A DNA stretch of 64,000 nt from Streptomyces sp. NBC_01314 (GCF_041435215.1 NZ_CP108394.1:2604001-2668000), one strand, 5' to 3'; shown: positions 1-9,975, numbered from the stretch's first letter. Numbers and translations are program-made. The notes: generated by a model from the letters alone, not told the origin.

Positions 1-944
1 ATCTCGGTGACCACCCGCTTCATCACCTCCACCGGGCACGGCGAGCCCGCCATGATGCCGGTACGCAGGGTGGAGAGGTCGTACGCGGCGAAGTCGGGGA
101 GGTTCAACTCCGCGATGAACATGGTCGGTACGCCGTACAGGGAGGTGCAGCGCTCCCGCTGGACTGCCTCCAGGGTGGCCTTCGGGTCGAAGGACGGAGC
201 CGGGATGACGACGCAGGCGCCGTGCGAGGTCGCCGCGAGGTTGCCCATCACCATGCCGAAGCAGTGGTAGAAGGGCACGGGCACACAGATCCGGTCCTGC
301 TCGGTGTAGGCGATCAACTCCCCCACGAAATAACCGTTGTTGAGGATGTTGTGGTGGGAGAGCGTCGCCCCCTTGGGGAAGCCCGTGGTGCCGGAGGTGT
401 ACTGGATGTTGATCGGGTCGTCGCAGGACAGGTCCTCGTACGGCACCGGCGTCCCGCGCGCGATCAGCGCGTCCCAGCTCGGGTCGCCGATGTAGACGGT
501 CTCCCTCAACTGCGGGCAGCGGGTGCGGACCTGCTCGACCATCGCCCGGTAGTCGCTCGTCCGGTGACTGAGCGAGGCGAAGAGCAGGCGGACACCGGCC
601 TGGTTGAGGACGTACTCGACCTCGTGGGTGCGGTAGGCCGGGTTGATGTTCACCATGATCGCGCCGATACGGGCGGTGGCGTACTGGACGAGGACCCACT
701 CCGCGCAGTTCACCGCCCAGATACCGACCCGGTCGCCCTTGGCCACGCCGCTCGCGAGCAGGGCGTACGCCAACGCGTCGACGTCGGCGGCGAACCGGGT
801 GTAGGTCCAGCGCCTCCCGGACGGTACGTCGACGAGGGCCTCGCGGTCCGGCCAGGCCGCGACCGCCCGGTCGAGGTTGGCGCCGATGGTGTCGCCGAGC
901 AGCGGGGTCCCGCCGGTGCCGTGCGTGTAGGACAGCTCGCTCAT
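1..944 (-). CDS. AMP-binding acyl-CoA synthetase (3' part outside window)
   Basis: Only the first ~314 codons are inside the window; the gene runs off the left edge. The protein begins [12 protein letters not shown] and carries the ATP/AMP-binding signature [11 protein letters not shown] at about residues 180-190 and the family segment [11 protein letters not shown] after it, so it is an ANL-superfamily fatty acyl-CoA ligase that makes acyl-CoA from a carboxylic acid, ATP and CoA. Its ATG overlaps the stop of the upstream synthetase gene in an ATGA, which points to translational coupling and one operon. The substrate cannot be read from the sequence. The family call is secure because motifs and spacing are normal. 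Confidence 0.9.
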   Translation of the reverse strand, partial: MSELSYTHGTGGTPLLGDTIGANLDRAVAAWPDREALVDVPSGRRWTYTRFAADVDALAYALLASGVAKGDRVGIWAVNCAEWVLVQYATARIGAIMVNINPAYRTHEVEYVLNQAGVRLLFASLSHRTSDYRAMVEQVRTRCPQLRETVYIGDPSWDALIARGTPVPYEDLSCDDPINIQYTSGTTGFPKGATLSHHNILNNGYFVGELIAYTEQDRICVPVPFYHCFGMVMGNLAATSHGACVVIPAPSFDPKATLEAVQRERCTSLYGVPTMFIAELNLPDFAAYDLSTLRTGIMAGSPCPVEVMKRVVTE

Positions 945-2620
945 CGGAAGTCCTCCTCGCGGTACTCCGCGTCCGAGCCCGCGGCCGTGGCCTCGCGCAG
1001 CGCGATGCGGCGGATCTTGCCCGACACGGTCTTCGGCAGGTCGCCGAACTCCAGGCGGCGCAGACGCTTGTAGGGCGCGAGGACGGTCCGGGAGTGCTCG
1101 AAGAGCACCTTCGCGGTGTCCGGGCCCGGCCCCCAGCCGGCCGCCAGCACGATGTACGCCTTCGGCACCGCGAGCCGCACCTCGTCCGGCGCGGGCACGA
1201 CCGCCGCCTCGGCGACGGCCTCGTGCTCCAGCAGGGCGCTCTCCAGCTCGAACGGGCTGATCTTGTAGTCGCTCGCCTTGAATACGTCGTCCGCGCGGCC
1301 CACGTAGGTGATGTAGCCGTCCTCGTCCCGTGCGCCGATGTCGCCGGTGCGGTAGTAGCCGCCGGCCATGGCCTCCGCCGTACGGTCGGGGTCGCCGTGG
1401 TAGCCCGTCATCAGGCCGACCGGGCGGTTGGAGAGGTCGAGGGCGATCTCGCCCTCGACGGCGTCGGGGGCGCCCGAGACGGGGTCGAGGAGGACGACCT
1501 TGAAGCCGGGGCCGGGCCGGCCCATCGAGCCCGTCTTCAGTTGCTGGCCGGGGCTGTTGGAGACCTGGACGGCGGTCTCGGTCTGGCCGAAGCCGTCGCG
1601 GATGTCCACGCCCCAGGCGCGGCGCACCTGCTCGATGACCTCGGGGTTGAGGGGTTCACCGGCCGCGACGACCTCACGGGGCGGGGTGCTCAGCTGCGTG
1701 AGATCGGCCTGGATGAGCATGCGCCACACGGTGGGCGGGGCGCAGAAGGTGGTGACGCCCGCGCGCTCCATCTCCGAGAGCAGCCGGCTCGCGTCGAAGC
1801 GGGTGTAGTTGTGGATGAACACGGTCGCCTCCGCGTTCCACGGGGCGAAGAGGTTGGACCAGGCGTGCTTGGCCCAGCCGGGCGAGGAGATGTTGAGATG
1901 GACATCGCCGGGTCGCAGGCCGATCCAGTACATGGTCGCCAGGTGGCCGATGGGGTACGACACATGGGTGTGTTCGACCAGTTTGGGCCGGGCGGTCGTG
2001 CCCGAGGTGAAGTACAGCATCAGCGGGTCGGTGGCGTTGGTCGCACCGTTCGGCTCGAAACGGGCGGCGGCCGCGTAAGCCTCCTCGTACGGCCGCCAGC
2101 CGTCCACCGTCCCGCCGACCGTCGTGCGGGTGTAACGGCCGGGCACGTCCGCGAACTTGGGGGCGTCCTCGGCCCGTACGATCACATGCTTGACCCGGCC
2201 GCGCTCGACCCGGTCGCGCAGGTCGGCGGGGCCGAGCAGCGGGGTCGCGGGGATGATGACGGCGCGCAGCTTCATCGCGGCGAGGGCGGTCTCCCACAGC
2301 TCCGTCTGGTTGCCGAGCATGACGAGGATGCGGTCGTCGGCGCGGACGCCCCGGTCCCACAGCCAGTTGGCGACCCGGGACGAGCGCTCGGACATCTCGG
2401 CGAAGGAGATCGATGTCTCGGTGCCGTCCTCCTCGACGATGTGCAGCGCGGTGCGGTCGTTCCCACGTGCGATCATGTCGAACCAGTCGAGCGCCCAGTT
2501 GAAGTACTCCGGGCGCGGCCAGGTGAAGCCCTTGTAGGCCGTGGCGTAGTCCTCACGATGGGCCAACAGGAAGTCCCGGGCCTCCCGGAACTCGTCCGTG
2601 GCGCTCGTCCTCGCCGACAT
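941..2620 (-). CDS. AMP-binding acyl-CoA synthetase, medium-chain/acetyl type
   Basis: A 559-residue ANL-family ligase. Phosphate-binding loop [11 protein letters not shown] is at residues 203-213; the aromatic motif region, the YRTGDIG segment and the C-terminal [10 protein letters not shown] with its adenylation lysine are all present, so the enzyme is full length. The N-terminal segment ([10 protein letters not shown]) and [10 protein letters not shown] resemble medium-chain acyl-CoA or acetyl-CoA synthetases more than long-chain FadD. It is the first gene of a two-gene operon with the ligase at 1-944 (4-nt overlap) and is divergent from a GAF-LuxR regulator. A perfect palindrome lies in the shared intergenic region. 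Having two different ligases together suggests uptake or recycling of an unusual acid, which is inference. Confidence 0.92.
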   Translation of the reverse strand: MSARTSATDEFREARDFLLAHREDYATAYKGFTWPRPEYFNWALDWFDMIARGNDRTALHIVEEDGTETSISFAEMSERSSRVANWLWDRGVRADDRILVMLGNQTELWETALAAMKLRAVIIPATPLLGPADLRDRVERGRVKHVIVRAEDAPKFADVPGRYTRTTVGGTVDGWRPYEEAYAAAARFEPNGATNATDPLMLYFTSGTTARPKLVEHTHVSYPIGHLATMYWIGLRPGDVHLNISSPGWAKHAWSNLFAPWNAEATVFIHNYTRFDASRLLSEMERAGVTTFCAPPTVWRMLIQADLTQLSTPPREVVAAGEPLNPEVIEQVRRAWGVDIRDGFGQTETAVQVSNSPGQQLKTGSMGRPGPGFKVVLLDPVSGAPDAVEGEIALDLSNRPVGLMTGYHGDPDRTAEAMAGGYYRTGDIGARDEDGYITYVGRADDVFKASDYKISPFELESALLEHEAVAEAAVVPAPDEVRLAVPKAYIVLAAGWGPGPDTAKVLFEHSRTVLAPYKRLRRLEFGDLPKTVSGKIRRIALREATAAGSDAEYREEDFR

Positions 2621-2681
2621 GTGTCCTCCTCATTGCCGGACCGTTGCCTGACATCGTGTAATGCGTGGTACACGTCTCACT

Positions 2682-2697
2682 ACCCCCGAACGGGGGT
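2682..2697. promoter_or_regulatory. Palindromic operator candidate between ligase operon and LuxR gene
   Basis: ACCCCCG and CGGGGGT arms separated by AA form a perfect inverted repeat. It lies between the divergent starts at 2620 (-) and 2724 (+), so it could serve both promoters. LuxR-type HTH dimers bind such short-spacer palindromes; that the neighbouring regulator binds here is inference. Confidence 0.5.
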
Positions 2698-2723
2698 GCG
2701 CCGCGCGGAAGGGGGGCGAGTTC

Positions 2724-3596
2724 GTGGCATTGGATTCCTCGGATTCCGTCGGGACGGCTTCGTCCGGACGGGCGGACATGCGCGGCGCTCTGGCCCGGCT
2801 GCGGCAGGCCACCGGGCTGCCGCTCGCCTTCGCGGGGCTGGTCGAGCCCGGCCCCGGGCAACTGCGCATCAGCGAACTCCACGGCAACCGGACCACCGCG
2901 CTCAGCGGCCTGGCCGTGCGCTCCGGGAACGGCCTCGGCGGCAAGACGGTGGCCCTGGCCCGTCCGTGCTGTGTGACCGACTACTCCGTCTCGCGCCAGA
3001 TCAGCCACGAGTACGACGCCGCGGTCGCCGCCGAAGGTATCCGCTCCGTCCTCGCGGTCCCCATCGTCGTACGACGCCAGGTGCGCGGGGTGCTGTACGG
3101 CGCCCTGCGCACGGCTCAGCCGCTGGGCGACCGCACGGTGGGAGCCGCGCTGGAGGCGGCGCGGGACATGGAGCAGACGCTCGTGGTGCGGGACGAGGCG
3201 TGGAGCCTGCTGGCCTCGGCGCGGGCGCCCGAGGGCGAGTCGGCCGGGGCGTGGGAGGAGGTCCGGGAGGCGCACGGGGCGTTGCGCGCGCTCGCCCCGC
3301 GCATCGACGATCCGGAGCTGCGGGCCGAGCTGCTGCGGGTGTGCGGGCGCCTGGCCGGCGTGGCCGGCGGGGAGAACACCGCGCCGGACGGTGGCGCCGG
3401 GGTCGCCCTCACACCGCGCGAGATGGATGTGCTGGCCTGCGTCGCGACGGGTGCGACCAACACGGTCGCCGGAAATCGGCTGGGGCTTCGCCCCGAGACG
3501 GTGAAGGCCTATCTGCGCTCGGCCATGCGGAAGCTCGAGGCGCATACGCGTCTGGAGGCGGTGGTGGCTGCCCGCCGGGCGGGGCTGTTGCCGTAG
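2724..3596 (+). CDS. GAF-domain LuxR-family transcriptional regulator
   Basis: I chose the GTG at 2724 (290 aa) because a GGAAGGGGGG ribosome site precedes it; an in-frame ATG at 2661 would overlap the palindromic operator. Residues ~15-155 resemble a GAF sensor domain (LAFAGLVEPG, then IRSVLAVPIVVRRQVRGVLYGA). The C-terminal ~65 residues are a LuxR helix-turn-helix: LTPREMDVLACVATG, then LRPETVKAYLRSAMRKL. The gene is divergent from the acyl-CoA synthetase operon, an arrangement common for LuxR regulators of these ligases, so that operon is its likely target. The ligand of the GAF domain is unknown. Confidence 0.88.
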   Translation: MALDSSDSVGTASSGRADMRGALARLRQATGLPLAFAGLVEPGPGQLRISELHGNRTTALSGLAVRSGNGLGGKTVALARPCCVTDYSVSRQISHEYDAAVAAEGIRSVLAVPIVVRRQVRGVLYGALRTAQPLGDRTVGAALEAARDMEQTLVVRDEAWSLLASARAPEGESAGAWEEVREAHGALRALAPRIDDPELRAELLRVCGRLAGVAGGENTAPDGGAGVALTPREMDVLACVATGATNTVAGNRLGLRPETVKAYLRSAMRKLEAHTRLEAVVAARRAGLLP

Positions 3597-3846
3597 TGAT
3601 CCGCGTGGACGTCTCGAACCGCGGGGCCGTGGGGGGCCGGTCGCGCCCACGCGGCGGAGCCGCACATGTCACGGTCCCGCGCCCCTTCCGGGGGCGTGAT
3701 GGACATCATCTTTCATGTAACGGGCATGTGAAATTCCTTATGCCGTACCCTTCCTGTTATTTCCCACACCGGGTCTACGTTCCGAAATTCAAAGACTCGA
3801 TGCCTAATATTGGCCCGGACACGACACTCGAGGGGAGCGGTGGCCC

Positions 3847-6705
3847 GTGCGACGGGAGTACAAGGAGCCTGGGAGACCCCGCCCCGACCTGGTCATAGGC
3901 CGGGAGGAGCTGTTCGCGGGGGCGCGTGAGCAGCTTGCGCGGAGCGGCAGCGTGCTCGTGCACGGCTCCGCGGGTATCGGAAAATCGACCGTCCTGCGCG
4001 CTCTGGCCGCGGAATACGAGGAATCGGCACGGACGGTGCTGCGCTGCTCGGCCACCGAGTCCGAGTCGCATCTGCCCTTCCTCGCGCTGACCGATCTGCT
4101 CGGGCTGGTCATGGACGAGGTGTCCGACCAGCTGCCCGCCCCGCAGCGCACCGCGCTGGAGTCCGCGCTCACCGGCCGTGGCGAGTCCACCCTCCAGCGC
4201 GACGGGCTCGCCCTCCGGCTGGCCGTCCTGTCGACCCTGCGCGCCCTGGCCGCCAAGGGCCCGGTACTGATCGTCGCGGACGACCTCCAGTGGCTGGATC
4301 CGGCCAGTGTCGAGCTGCTCGGGTTCGCGGCGCGCCGGCTGGGCGAGCTGCCGGTCCGCATGCTGTGCGCCGTACGTACCTCGACGGACCCCCACGGTCA
4401 CGAGCAGGACAGGTATCTACGCGCGTCCCCTCCCGGCACGCTGGCCCTCCGGGTCACCCCGCTGTCCAGGACGCACGTCGCCGAGCTGCTGGAGAACCGC
4501 GGCTACACCGGTCTGCCCCGGTCGACCGTGCGGGACATCCACCGCACCAGCGGCGGCAACCCGCTGTTCGCGCTGGAGCTCGGCCGTGCCCTCGCCGACA
4601 GCCCGACGCCGCCGCGTCCGGGCGAGCCACTGCCCGTGCCGACCTCACTGCGGACCCTGGTCCTGAACCGGCTGGACATGCTCTCGGCCGAGGCCCGCCG
4701 CACCCTGCTGGTCGCCAGCGCCGGTGCCCGGCCCACGGTGGCACTGCTGCACGCCGCCGGCCGGGAGAACGCCGAGGCGGAGACCGCGCGCGCCGTCGAG
4801 CTGGGGCTGCTCGCACCGGAGCGGGAGGGGCCGTACGTACGGTTCGCGCACCCCCTGGTGTCGGCCGCGCTGTACGCCGAGGCGACCGCCCAGGAGCGGC
4901 GGGCCGCCCACGCCGCACTGTCCACCGCCGCCGTCGACCCCATCGAACGGGCCCGGCATCTGGCGCTGTCCACCCACGGCACCGATCCGCTGGTCGCCGC
5001 GCGGCTGGGCGAGGCCGCTGCCGTGGCCCGGGACCGGGGCGCGCCCTCGGTCGCCGCCGAACTGGGGCTGCTCTCGGCCCGGCACACCCCGGCGGACGCG
5101 ACGCCGGGCCCCGACGAACGGCGGCTGCAGGCCGCCGAGGACGCGCTGACCGCCGGGGAGAACGACCTCGGCCGGGACATCGCCCGCGAGGTGCTGAGCC
5201 GGGCCACCGAACCCGCCGAGCGGGTCCGGGCCTGGATGGTGGTGATCGACGCGGCCGGACAGTCGCTGGCCGAGGTCGACGCCGTGTACCCGCAGGTCCT
5301 CGCCGACGCGGGCGACGACCCGCGCCTGCTCGGCCTGGTCCGTTACCAGCTGGCCTGGCGCGCCCTGGTCCTCGAAGGCGATTTCGCCCAGAGCCGGGAG
5401 GAGGCCGCGCGGGCGGCGGAGCTGGCGGCACGGGCCGAGGACCGGCGTACCGAGCTGCTCGCGCTCGCCTTCCAGGCGCAGGCCGAGATCCTGATGGGGC
5501 ACCCTGACGCGCCCATGACGATCAAGCGGGCGCTGAAGGAGCCGCAGGACCCGCAGCTCGCCTGCCATCACAACGGGGCGGGCGCGACCCGCTTCCGCTG
5601 GCTGATGATGAGCGACCAGCTCGGCGAGGCCCGCGCGACGATCACCTCGCTGCTCCGTGAGGTGCGGCGGCGCGGCATGGTCGAGAGCGAGGTGCACTAT
5701 GTGCGCTTCCTCGCCGAGACCGAGCTGCGCTCCGGGCACTGCGGCCGGGCCCTCGACCTCGCCCGCGAGGGCTATGTCCTCGCCCGTGACTCCGGTATCG
5801 GCGAGGGCGCGTCCGCCATGCTCACCTCGCTCGCCGAGGCCGCAGGCGGTGACGTGGAGCGGGCCCGGGCGCTCGCCCGCGAGGCCGCCGAGCGCGCCGA
5901 GCAGGACGGCGACCTGATGTACCTCTCCCGCGCCCTGGGCGCCCTCGGGCACGCCCAGTTGGTGGCGGGGGACGCGCCGGGCGCCGTGCAGGCCCTGCGC
6001 CGCGTACGGGAGCTGGAGGAGGGCCTCGGGGTCACCGACCCCGCACGCGGCCGGTGGCACGGCGATCTCGCCGAAGCCCTGGTGCGGGTGGGTGAGTCGG
6101 CAGAGGCACAGGACGTCATCGACGTCACCCGGCAGCAGGCGCTGCGGCTCGGGCGGGAGAGTGTGCTCGCCGTCCTCGACCGGGCCGAGGCGCTGGTGCG
6201 TGCGGCGCGAGGTGAACAGGAGGTCGCCGTACGGCAGTTGACGTCGGCGCAGGACCGGCTGGCGAAGCTGGGCTACGGCCTGGAGGAGGCGCGGGCCGCG
6301 TTCTCCCTGGCGGGGCTGCGCACCGTTCCGCAGGCTCTCGGTCTCGCCCGGCCAGGGGGGACACCCACGTCCGGACCGGGCTCGTACGACGAGGCGTCCC
6401 GGCTGTTCCGCCGCTGCCGTGCCCTGCCGTGGCTGCGTCAGGTGGAGGAGGCCTCGGTCACCCCGGCACCTCCGCAGCAGCCCGCGATCGCCCCCTCGGC
6501 GCTGGACGCCCTCGCCGTGCTCGCGGCGACGGAACGCCAGGTCGCGGAGCTGGTCATGGAAGGGGCGACCAACCGGGAGATCGCCGGTCGGCTGTACATC
6601 AGCGTGAAGACGGTCGAGGCGACACTTACGCGGGTCTACCGGAAGCTGGGCATCCGGTCGCGTGTGGACATCGTGCGGCTGGCGGCGGGACACCGTACGA
6701 ACTGA
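3847..6705 (+). CDS. LAL-type (large ATP-binding) LuxR-family regulator
   Basis: A 952-residue protein of the MalT/LAL type. The N-terminus has a Walker A motif (HGSAGIGKST, residues 39-48) and Walker B/sensor segment LIVADDLQWLD near residue 140. A long alpha-helical, Ala/Arg/Glu-rich central region resembles TPR repeats. The last ~70 residues are a LuxR helix-turn-helix (TERQVAELVMEGATNREIAG, then VKTVEATLTRVYRKL). The GTG at 3847 follows GAGGGGAG. LAL proteins activate catabolic or secondary-metabolite genes on binding ATP and an inducer. The target here is not evident; the secreted protease gene lies 350 bp downstream. A truncated AAA piece of a second LAL gene lies at 21.2-21.8 kb. Confidence 0.92.
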   Translation: MRREYKEPGRPRPDLVIGREELFAGAREQLARSGSVLVHGSAGIGKSTVLRALAAEYEESARTVLRCSATESESHLPFLALTDLLGLVMDEVSDQLPAPQRTALESALTGRGESTLQRDGLALRLAVLSTLRALAAKGPVLIVADDLQWLDPASVELLGFAARRLGELPVRMLCAVRTSTDPHGHEQDRYLRASPPGTLALRVTPLSRTHVAELLENRGYTGLPRSTVRDIHRTSGGNPLFALELGRALADSPTPPRPGEPLPVPTSLRTLVLNRLDMLSAEARRTLLVASAGARPTVALLHAAGRENAEAETARAVELGLLAPEREGPYVRFAHPLVSAALYAEATAQERRAAHAALSTAAVDPIERARHLALSTHGTDPLVAARLGEAAAVARDRGAPSVAAELGLLSARHTPADATPGPDERRLQAAEDALTAGENDLGRDIAREVLSRATEPAERVRAWMVVIDAAGQSLAEVDAVYPQVLADAGDDPRLLGLVRYQLAWRALVLEGDFAQSREEAARAAELAARAEDRRTELLALAFQAQAEILMGHPDAPMTIKRALKEPQDPQLACHHNGAGATRFRWLMMSDQLGEARATITSLLREVRRRGMVESEVHYVRFLAETELRSGHCGRALDLAREGYVLARDSGIGEGASAMLTSLAEAAGGDVERARALAREAAERAEQDGDLMYLSRALGALGHAQLVAGDAPGAVQALRRVRELEEGLGVTDPARGRWHGDLAEALVRVGESAEAQDVIDVTRQQALRLGRESVLAVLDRAEALVRAARGEQEVAVRQLTSAQDRLAKLGYGLEEARAAFSLAGLRTVPQALGLARPGGTPTSGPGSYDEASRLFRRCRALPWLRQVEEASVTPAPPQQPAIAPSALDALAVLAATERQVAELVMEGATNREIAGRLYISVKTVEATLTRVYRKLGIRSRVDIVRLAAGHRTN

Positions 6706-7055
6706 CCTCCCCGGGACCGGCTGACGAGCCCCTCCCGGGACCTGGGCCCTGTCGTCACATTCCCGTCCGTCACTCTTCGGCGGACCAGGTGCGCGCAGCG
6801 ACCTTGCGGCTCCAGCCTAGGCTCAAACCCCGGCCCGGGTCATCGAGGGTTTTCCCTCCCCAACTCGCCTAGGGGGATCCCCCCTTGGGAGAGGATCACT
6901 CCGGCTCCTATTTTTTGTGACGTGCCGCACGCCAGGGCACACAGACCGGCCCGTCGCCCCCGCTCGGCTCCCCCGAGCGGGGGCGGCACGGCAGGTTCTG
7001 TGCACCAACCCCCCACCCGCGCGTCCCCCACCGGCAACTCCCCATGAGGAGCACC
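6706..7055. other. Intergenic region upstream of the secreted protease gene
   Basis: About 350 bp with no gene that I can support. It holds two GC palindromes: GGGGGATCCCCC at 6872-6883 and CCCCCGAGCGGGGG at 6970-6983. The second differs by one base from the core of the operator candidate at 2682-2697. A ribosome site (GAGGAG, 7046-7051) ends the region. Confidence 0.6.
6970..6983. promoter_or_regulatory. Palindrome resembling the 2682 operator
   Basis: CCCCCG-AG-CGGGGG lies about 75 bp upstream of the trypsin start. It matches the CCCCCG-AA-CGGGGG core found beside the GAF-LuxR gene except for one base of the spacer. It could be an operator for a LuxR-type protein or a transcription-stopping hairpin; sequence alone does not decide. 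Confidence 0.35.
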
Positions 7056-7853
7056 ATGTTCGGGTTCAACCGCGTCAAGAAGTCGATGATCGCCGCCGTG
7101 GCCACCGCTGCCGCCGCCGCGGCCGCGCTGCTCACCGCCCCCGGCGCCGTCGCCGCTCCCCAGCCCATCGTGGGTGGTACGACCACCACCGCGAGCGCGT
7201 ACCCGTACGTCATGCAGATCACGAACGCCTCGCAGAGCCAGTTCTGTGGTGGCACCCTCGTGTCTCCGACCAAGGTGATCACCGCCGCTCACTGCATGGT
7301 CGGCAGAACCACCTCCAACACCCGTGTCGTCGGCGGCCGTACCTACCGCAACGGCACGAACGGCACCGTCAGCACGCTCAGCAAGATCTGGATCCACCCG
7401 AGCTACAACAGCTCCACCATGACCAGCGACGTGGCCGTGCTGACCCTCGCGGTCGCTCAGCCGTACACCACGGCGTCCTACGTCAGCGCCTCGCAGACGG
7501 GCGTCTACGCGGCCGGCACCACCGCCCGCATCATCGGCTGGGGCACCACCTCCTCGGGCGGCTCCTCCTCCAACCAGCTGCGCACCGCGACCGTGCCGGT
7601 CGTGGCCGACTCGGTCTGCGGCAGCTCCAGCGCGTACGGCTCCGAGTTCGTCGCCAGCTCCATGGTCTGCGCCGGTTTCTCTTCCGGCGGCGTCGACACC
7701 TGCCAGGGCGACAGCGGCGGTCCCCTGATGATCGGGGGCGTCCTGGCAGGCATAGTTTCCTGGGGTTACGGCTGCGCCGACGCGCAGTACCCCGGGATCT
7801 ACACCCGGCTGACCACCTTCTCCAACACGGTGGCCGCCCAGATCGCCTCGTAG
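7056..7853 (+). CDS. Secreted trypsin-like serine protease (S1 family)
   Basis: I chose the ATG at 7056 (265 aa) because GAGGAG lies 4 nt upstream; the ATG at 7044 overlaps that ribosome site. A signal peptide (RVKK, an Ala-rich core, then PGAVAAP) is followed almost at once by the mature trypsin N-terminus IVGGTTTT. The catalytic triad is visible: His79 in TAAHCM, Asp125 in TSDVAVL and Ser220 in CQGDSGGPL. Asp about six residues before the catalytic Ser (GVDTCQGDSGG) fits trypsin-like specificity for Arg/Lys. Length and cysteine pattern match Streptomyces trypsins (SprT-like). It acts outside the cell, and the short propeptide implies activation by another protease. Confidence 0.95.
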   Translation: MFGFNRVKKSMIAAVATAAAAAAALLTAPGAVAAPQPIVGGTTTTASAYPYVMQITNASQSQFCGGTLVSPTKVITAAHCMVGRTTSNTRVVGGRTYRNGTNGTVSTLSKIWIHPSYNSSTMTSDVAVLTLAVAQPYTTASYVSASQTGVYAAGTTARIIGWGTTSSGGSSSNQLRTATVPVVADSVCGSSSAYGSEFVASSMVCAGFSSGGVDTCQGDSGGPLMIGGVLAGIVSWGYGCADAQYPGIYTRLTTFSNTVAAQIAS

Positions 7854-7907
7854 CCGAGGCCCGGGCGCGAGCCGACAGACTCCTGAGGTACTCCCTCAGG
7901 AACTGCC

Positions 7908-7951
7908 AGGGGGTGCCGCGAACCTGCCACGAGCGGTTCGCGGCGCCCCCT
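7908..7951. terminator. Bidirectional terminator between converging genes
   Basis: Arms of 17 nt (AGGGGGTGCCGCGAACC and GGTTCGCGGCGCCCCCT) pair with a single G-U step around a 10-nt loop. It sits between the trypsin stop (7853) and the stop of the opposing gene (7979), so it can serve both. Confidence 0.85.
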
Positions 7952-7978
7952 CTCCAATGTCCGGGAGGCGTACGGAGG

Positions 7979-9184
7979 TTACGACGGGGCCACGGTGCCG
8001 AACCGGATGTCGTACGCGCCGTCCCCGTGCAGCGTCGTGAGGGTGCGCTCCGCCTCCGTCACCAGGTCGGCCCGCTGCCGCTGGGTGAGGCGGCCGAAGG
8101 GTTCGAGGGTGAGGACGTCGGCGTCGAGCTTCCAGATGCCGGCCAGGAAGCCGTCCACGAGGAACGTGCGATGGGCCTGATTCCCTTGCCAGGAACGGCC
8201 CTTGAGGTCCGGCGGGACCACGCGGGAGCGGTCGGCGTGGGAGAGGAGCAGGTTGTCGAACTCGGGGAGCAGCCGGGGCGGGGCCGGGGTCTCCGGGTCG
8301 GGGCGAGGCGCGTCCGGGAGGTCGAAGAGTTCGGTGCCGCTGTCGTCGCGGAAGACGAGCAGCTCCGGGCGCAGCCGCTCGAACGCCTCGCGCAGGCGGG
8401 TCAGTCCGGCCCAGGTCTGCATGTCCTTGACGGAGGCGGGCCCGAACGCGGCGAGATAGCGCCGGATGACGGTTTCGGGTGCCGGTGCCTCTTCGGCGGG
8501 GCGGCCGAGCCAGTGCTCCGCGGTGGTCAGGGCGACCTGTCCGCTCCTCCCCCACAGGCCGCGCGGGGTGACCTGGACGAGCGGAAGCCGGCAGCGCGCG
8601 GCGACACCGAGGGCGAACGGGTCGGCGTCGGGCCACTCCACGATCAACGCCTCACGCAACTGCTTCAGGGTGCGCGGCTCGGCCTCGACGAGTTCCCGCG
8701 CGATCGCCTCCAGCCGGTCCAGATCGACCCCGGCCAGCCCTTTGCGGAACAGGTTCAGCTCCCGCTCCCGGGCCGGCTGCACCAACGGCCGCAGGGCGAG
8801 GCAGTCCTCGGCGGTGTGCGTGTGGATCGTGGACCGCATGGTCACGATGCGTACGACGTCCCGGTCGGCCATCAGCGCCGACAACTGCTCGGGCGCGAAG
8901 CCGTCCAGCCGGGCGGCGAGCGCGTAGTACGGCGGCCGTACGTTCTGCGCCTGGAGCCCGAGGAGGTGCGTGATGGCGCCGTGGGCGGACATGGGCGGGG
9001 GCACCGAGTCGGCGGCCTTGGCGGAGGGGGTCTTGGCGGAGAGTGCCTTCACGGAGGGGGCTTTGGCGGGGGCGGCCTCGGCGGAAACGGGCGCCCGGTG
9101 CAGCAGGAGCTGGCGGGCCAGGGTCGCGCGGTTGAGGGCCTGGGTGCCGAGCCGGGGAGCGGTCTGGTCCGCCTTGTTCGTCAT
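7979..9184 (-). CDS. Winged-helix DNA-binding domain protein (AlkZ/YcaQ-like)
   Basis: A 401-residue protein from the ATG at 9184 (MTNKADQTAP). It matches the winged-helix family that includes AlkZ/YcaQ DNA glycosylases: LLGLQAQNVRPPYYALAARL, RSTIHTHTAEDC and HRTFLVDGFLAGIWK are typical segments. Family members unhook interstrand crosslinks or alkylated bases; many Streptomyces copies are uncharacterised. A low-complexity insert at residues ~35-60 has repeated AKAPS/AKTPS units between the N-terminal helix and the domain, absent from the members I know. The frame stays open ~250 nt upstream of this ATG, but that part does not look like family sequence. Confidence 0.8.
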   Translation of the reverse strand: MTNKADQTAPRLGTQALNRATLARQLLLHRAPVSAEAAPAKAPSVKALSAKTPSAKAADSVPPPMSAHGAITHLLGLQAQNVRPPYYALAARLDGFAPEQLSALMADRDVVRIVTMRSTIHTHTAEDCLALRPLVQPARERELNLFRKGLAGVDLDRLEAIARELVEAEPRTLKQLREALIVEWPDADPFALGVAARCRLPLVQVTPRGLWGRSGQVALTTAEHWLGRPAEEAPAPETVIRRYLAAFGPASVKDMQTWAGLTRLREAFERLRPELLVFRDDSGTELFDLPDAPRPDPETPAPPRLLPEFDNLLLSHADRSRVVPPDLKGRSWQGNQAHRTFLVDGFLAGIWKLDADVLTLEPFGRLTQRQRADLVTEAERTLTTLHGDGAYDIRFGTVAPS

Positions 9185-9435
9185 GGTGCGCACGCTAGCG
9201 GGGGTTGCGGACAGGTTCTGTCCGCGACAGTCCTGATGCGGTCCGCGGTCCGCCGCCGAGAGCGGAGAGCGCGACGGCGCGTCCCGTCCGCGATTGCCTC
9301 GCTCCCCCGCCCCCCTGCCCGACCCACTTCCGGTCCGGCCGGACATCGAATTCCCCGGCTCCCTCCTTTCCCACCCCTCCCCTCTCCTCTCCTCTCCTCC
9401 CCTTACGTATACGCGCAACTCGGGAGGCATCCACG

Positions 9436-9975
9436 ATGGCCGACCGGCTGTGGGTATTCGACCAAGTCAGCGGGCTGAGGACCGTCCCGGCGGATAGAAG
9501 GCCGCCGGGACAGCCGGGACGAGGAGCGGTTCGTCTACGAAAGGGTCAGCGCCCGCGGCGAAATACCGGGCGGCGAAGGACGTCTTCGCCGGCAGATCCG
9601 GAAACTGTAGGAACTCCGGGCGGCAGACGCCGAGGACCTTCGCCAACTGCGGGAGGGCAACGAAGCCCTTGTCGGAGCACTTCACTCGGCGATGACGGAG
9701 AATCAGGCTCGACGCTGCTGGAGCTGCCCGATCCGCAGCCGCCCGCGCCGCCGGACCCGAAACTGCCGGCCCAATCGGCCTACCAGCAGATCATGGCGCT
9801 GTTCGCCTCGGCCGACGCGCCGCTGCGGGCGCGGCGGGTGTGCGAGGCGACGGACATGAAGATCGCGCCCAACAACATCAACAACACCCGCTTGTAGCTC
9901 AAGCGGCTGACCGAGCGCGGAATCCCGGTCGAGACCGAGCAGAGCTTGTTCGCCCAGCCGCGGCCGCAGCCGTAG
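9436..9975 (+). pseudogene. Broken gene for a coiled-coil/winged-helix small protein
   Basis: Three reading frames are needed. 9436- starts MADRLWVFDQVS. A second frame has RLRRQIRKL, a stop at 9608, then ELRAADAEDLRQLREGNEAL. A third (from ~9720) has AYQQIMALFASADAPLRARR and NNINNTRL, then a TAG at 9895 where a lysine is expected, then LKRLTERGIPVETEQSLF to a stop at 9975. At least two frameshifts and two stops make it a pseudogene. The C-terminal half matches the remnant at 22198-22490, so both derive from one family of roughly 180 residues with a charged helical N-terminus and a winged helix. The function is not known to me. Confidence 0.7.

Noticed and set aside
1094..3898. Long open frame (934 codons) on the plus strand
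   Set aside because: It runs antisense to a convincing acyl-CoA synthetase and then through the GAF-LuxR gene in another frame; it is a GC-bias shadow.
6872..6883. GGGGGATCCCCC as an operator
   Set aside because: A short GC palindrome with a BamHI-like core is common by chance in this base composition, and no second copy was seen.
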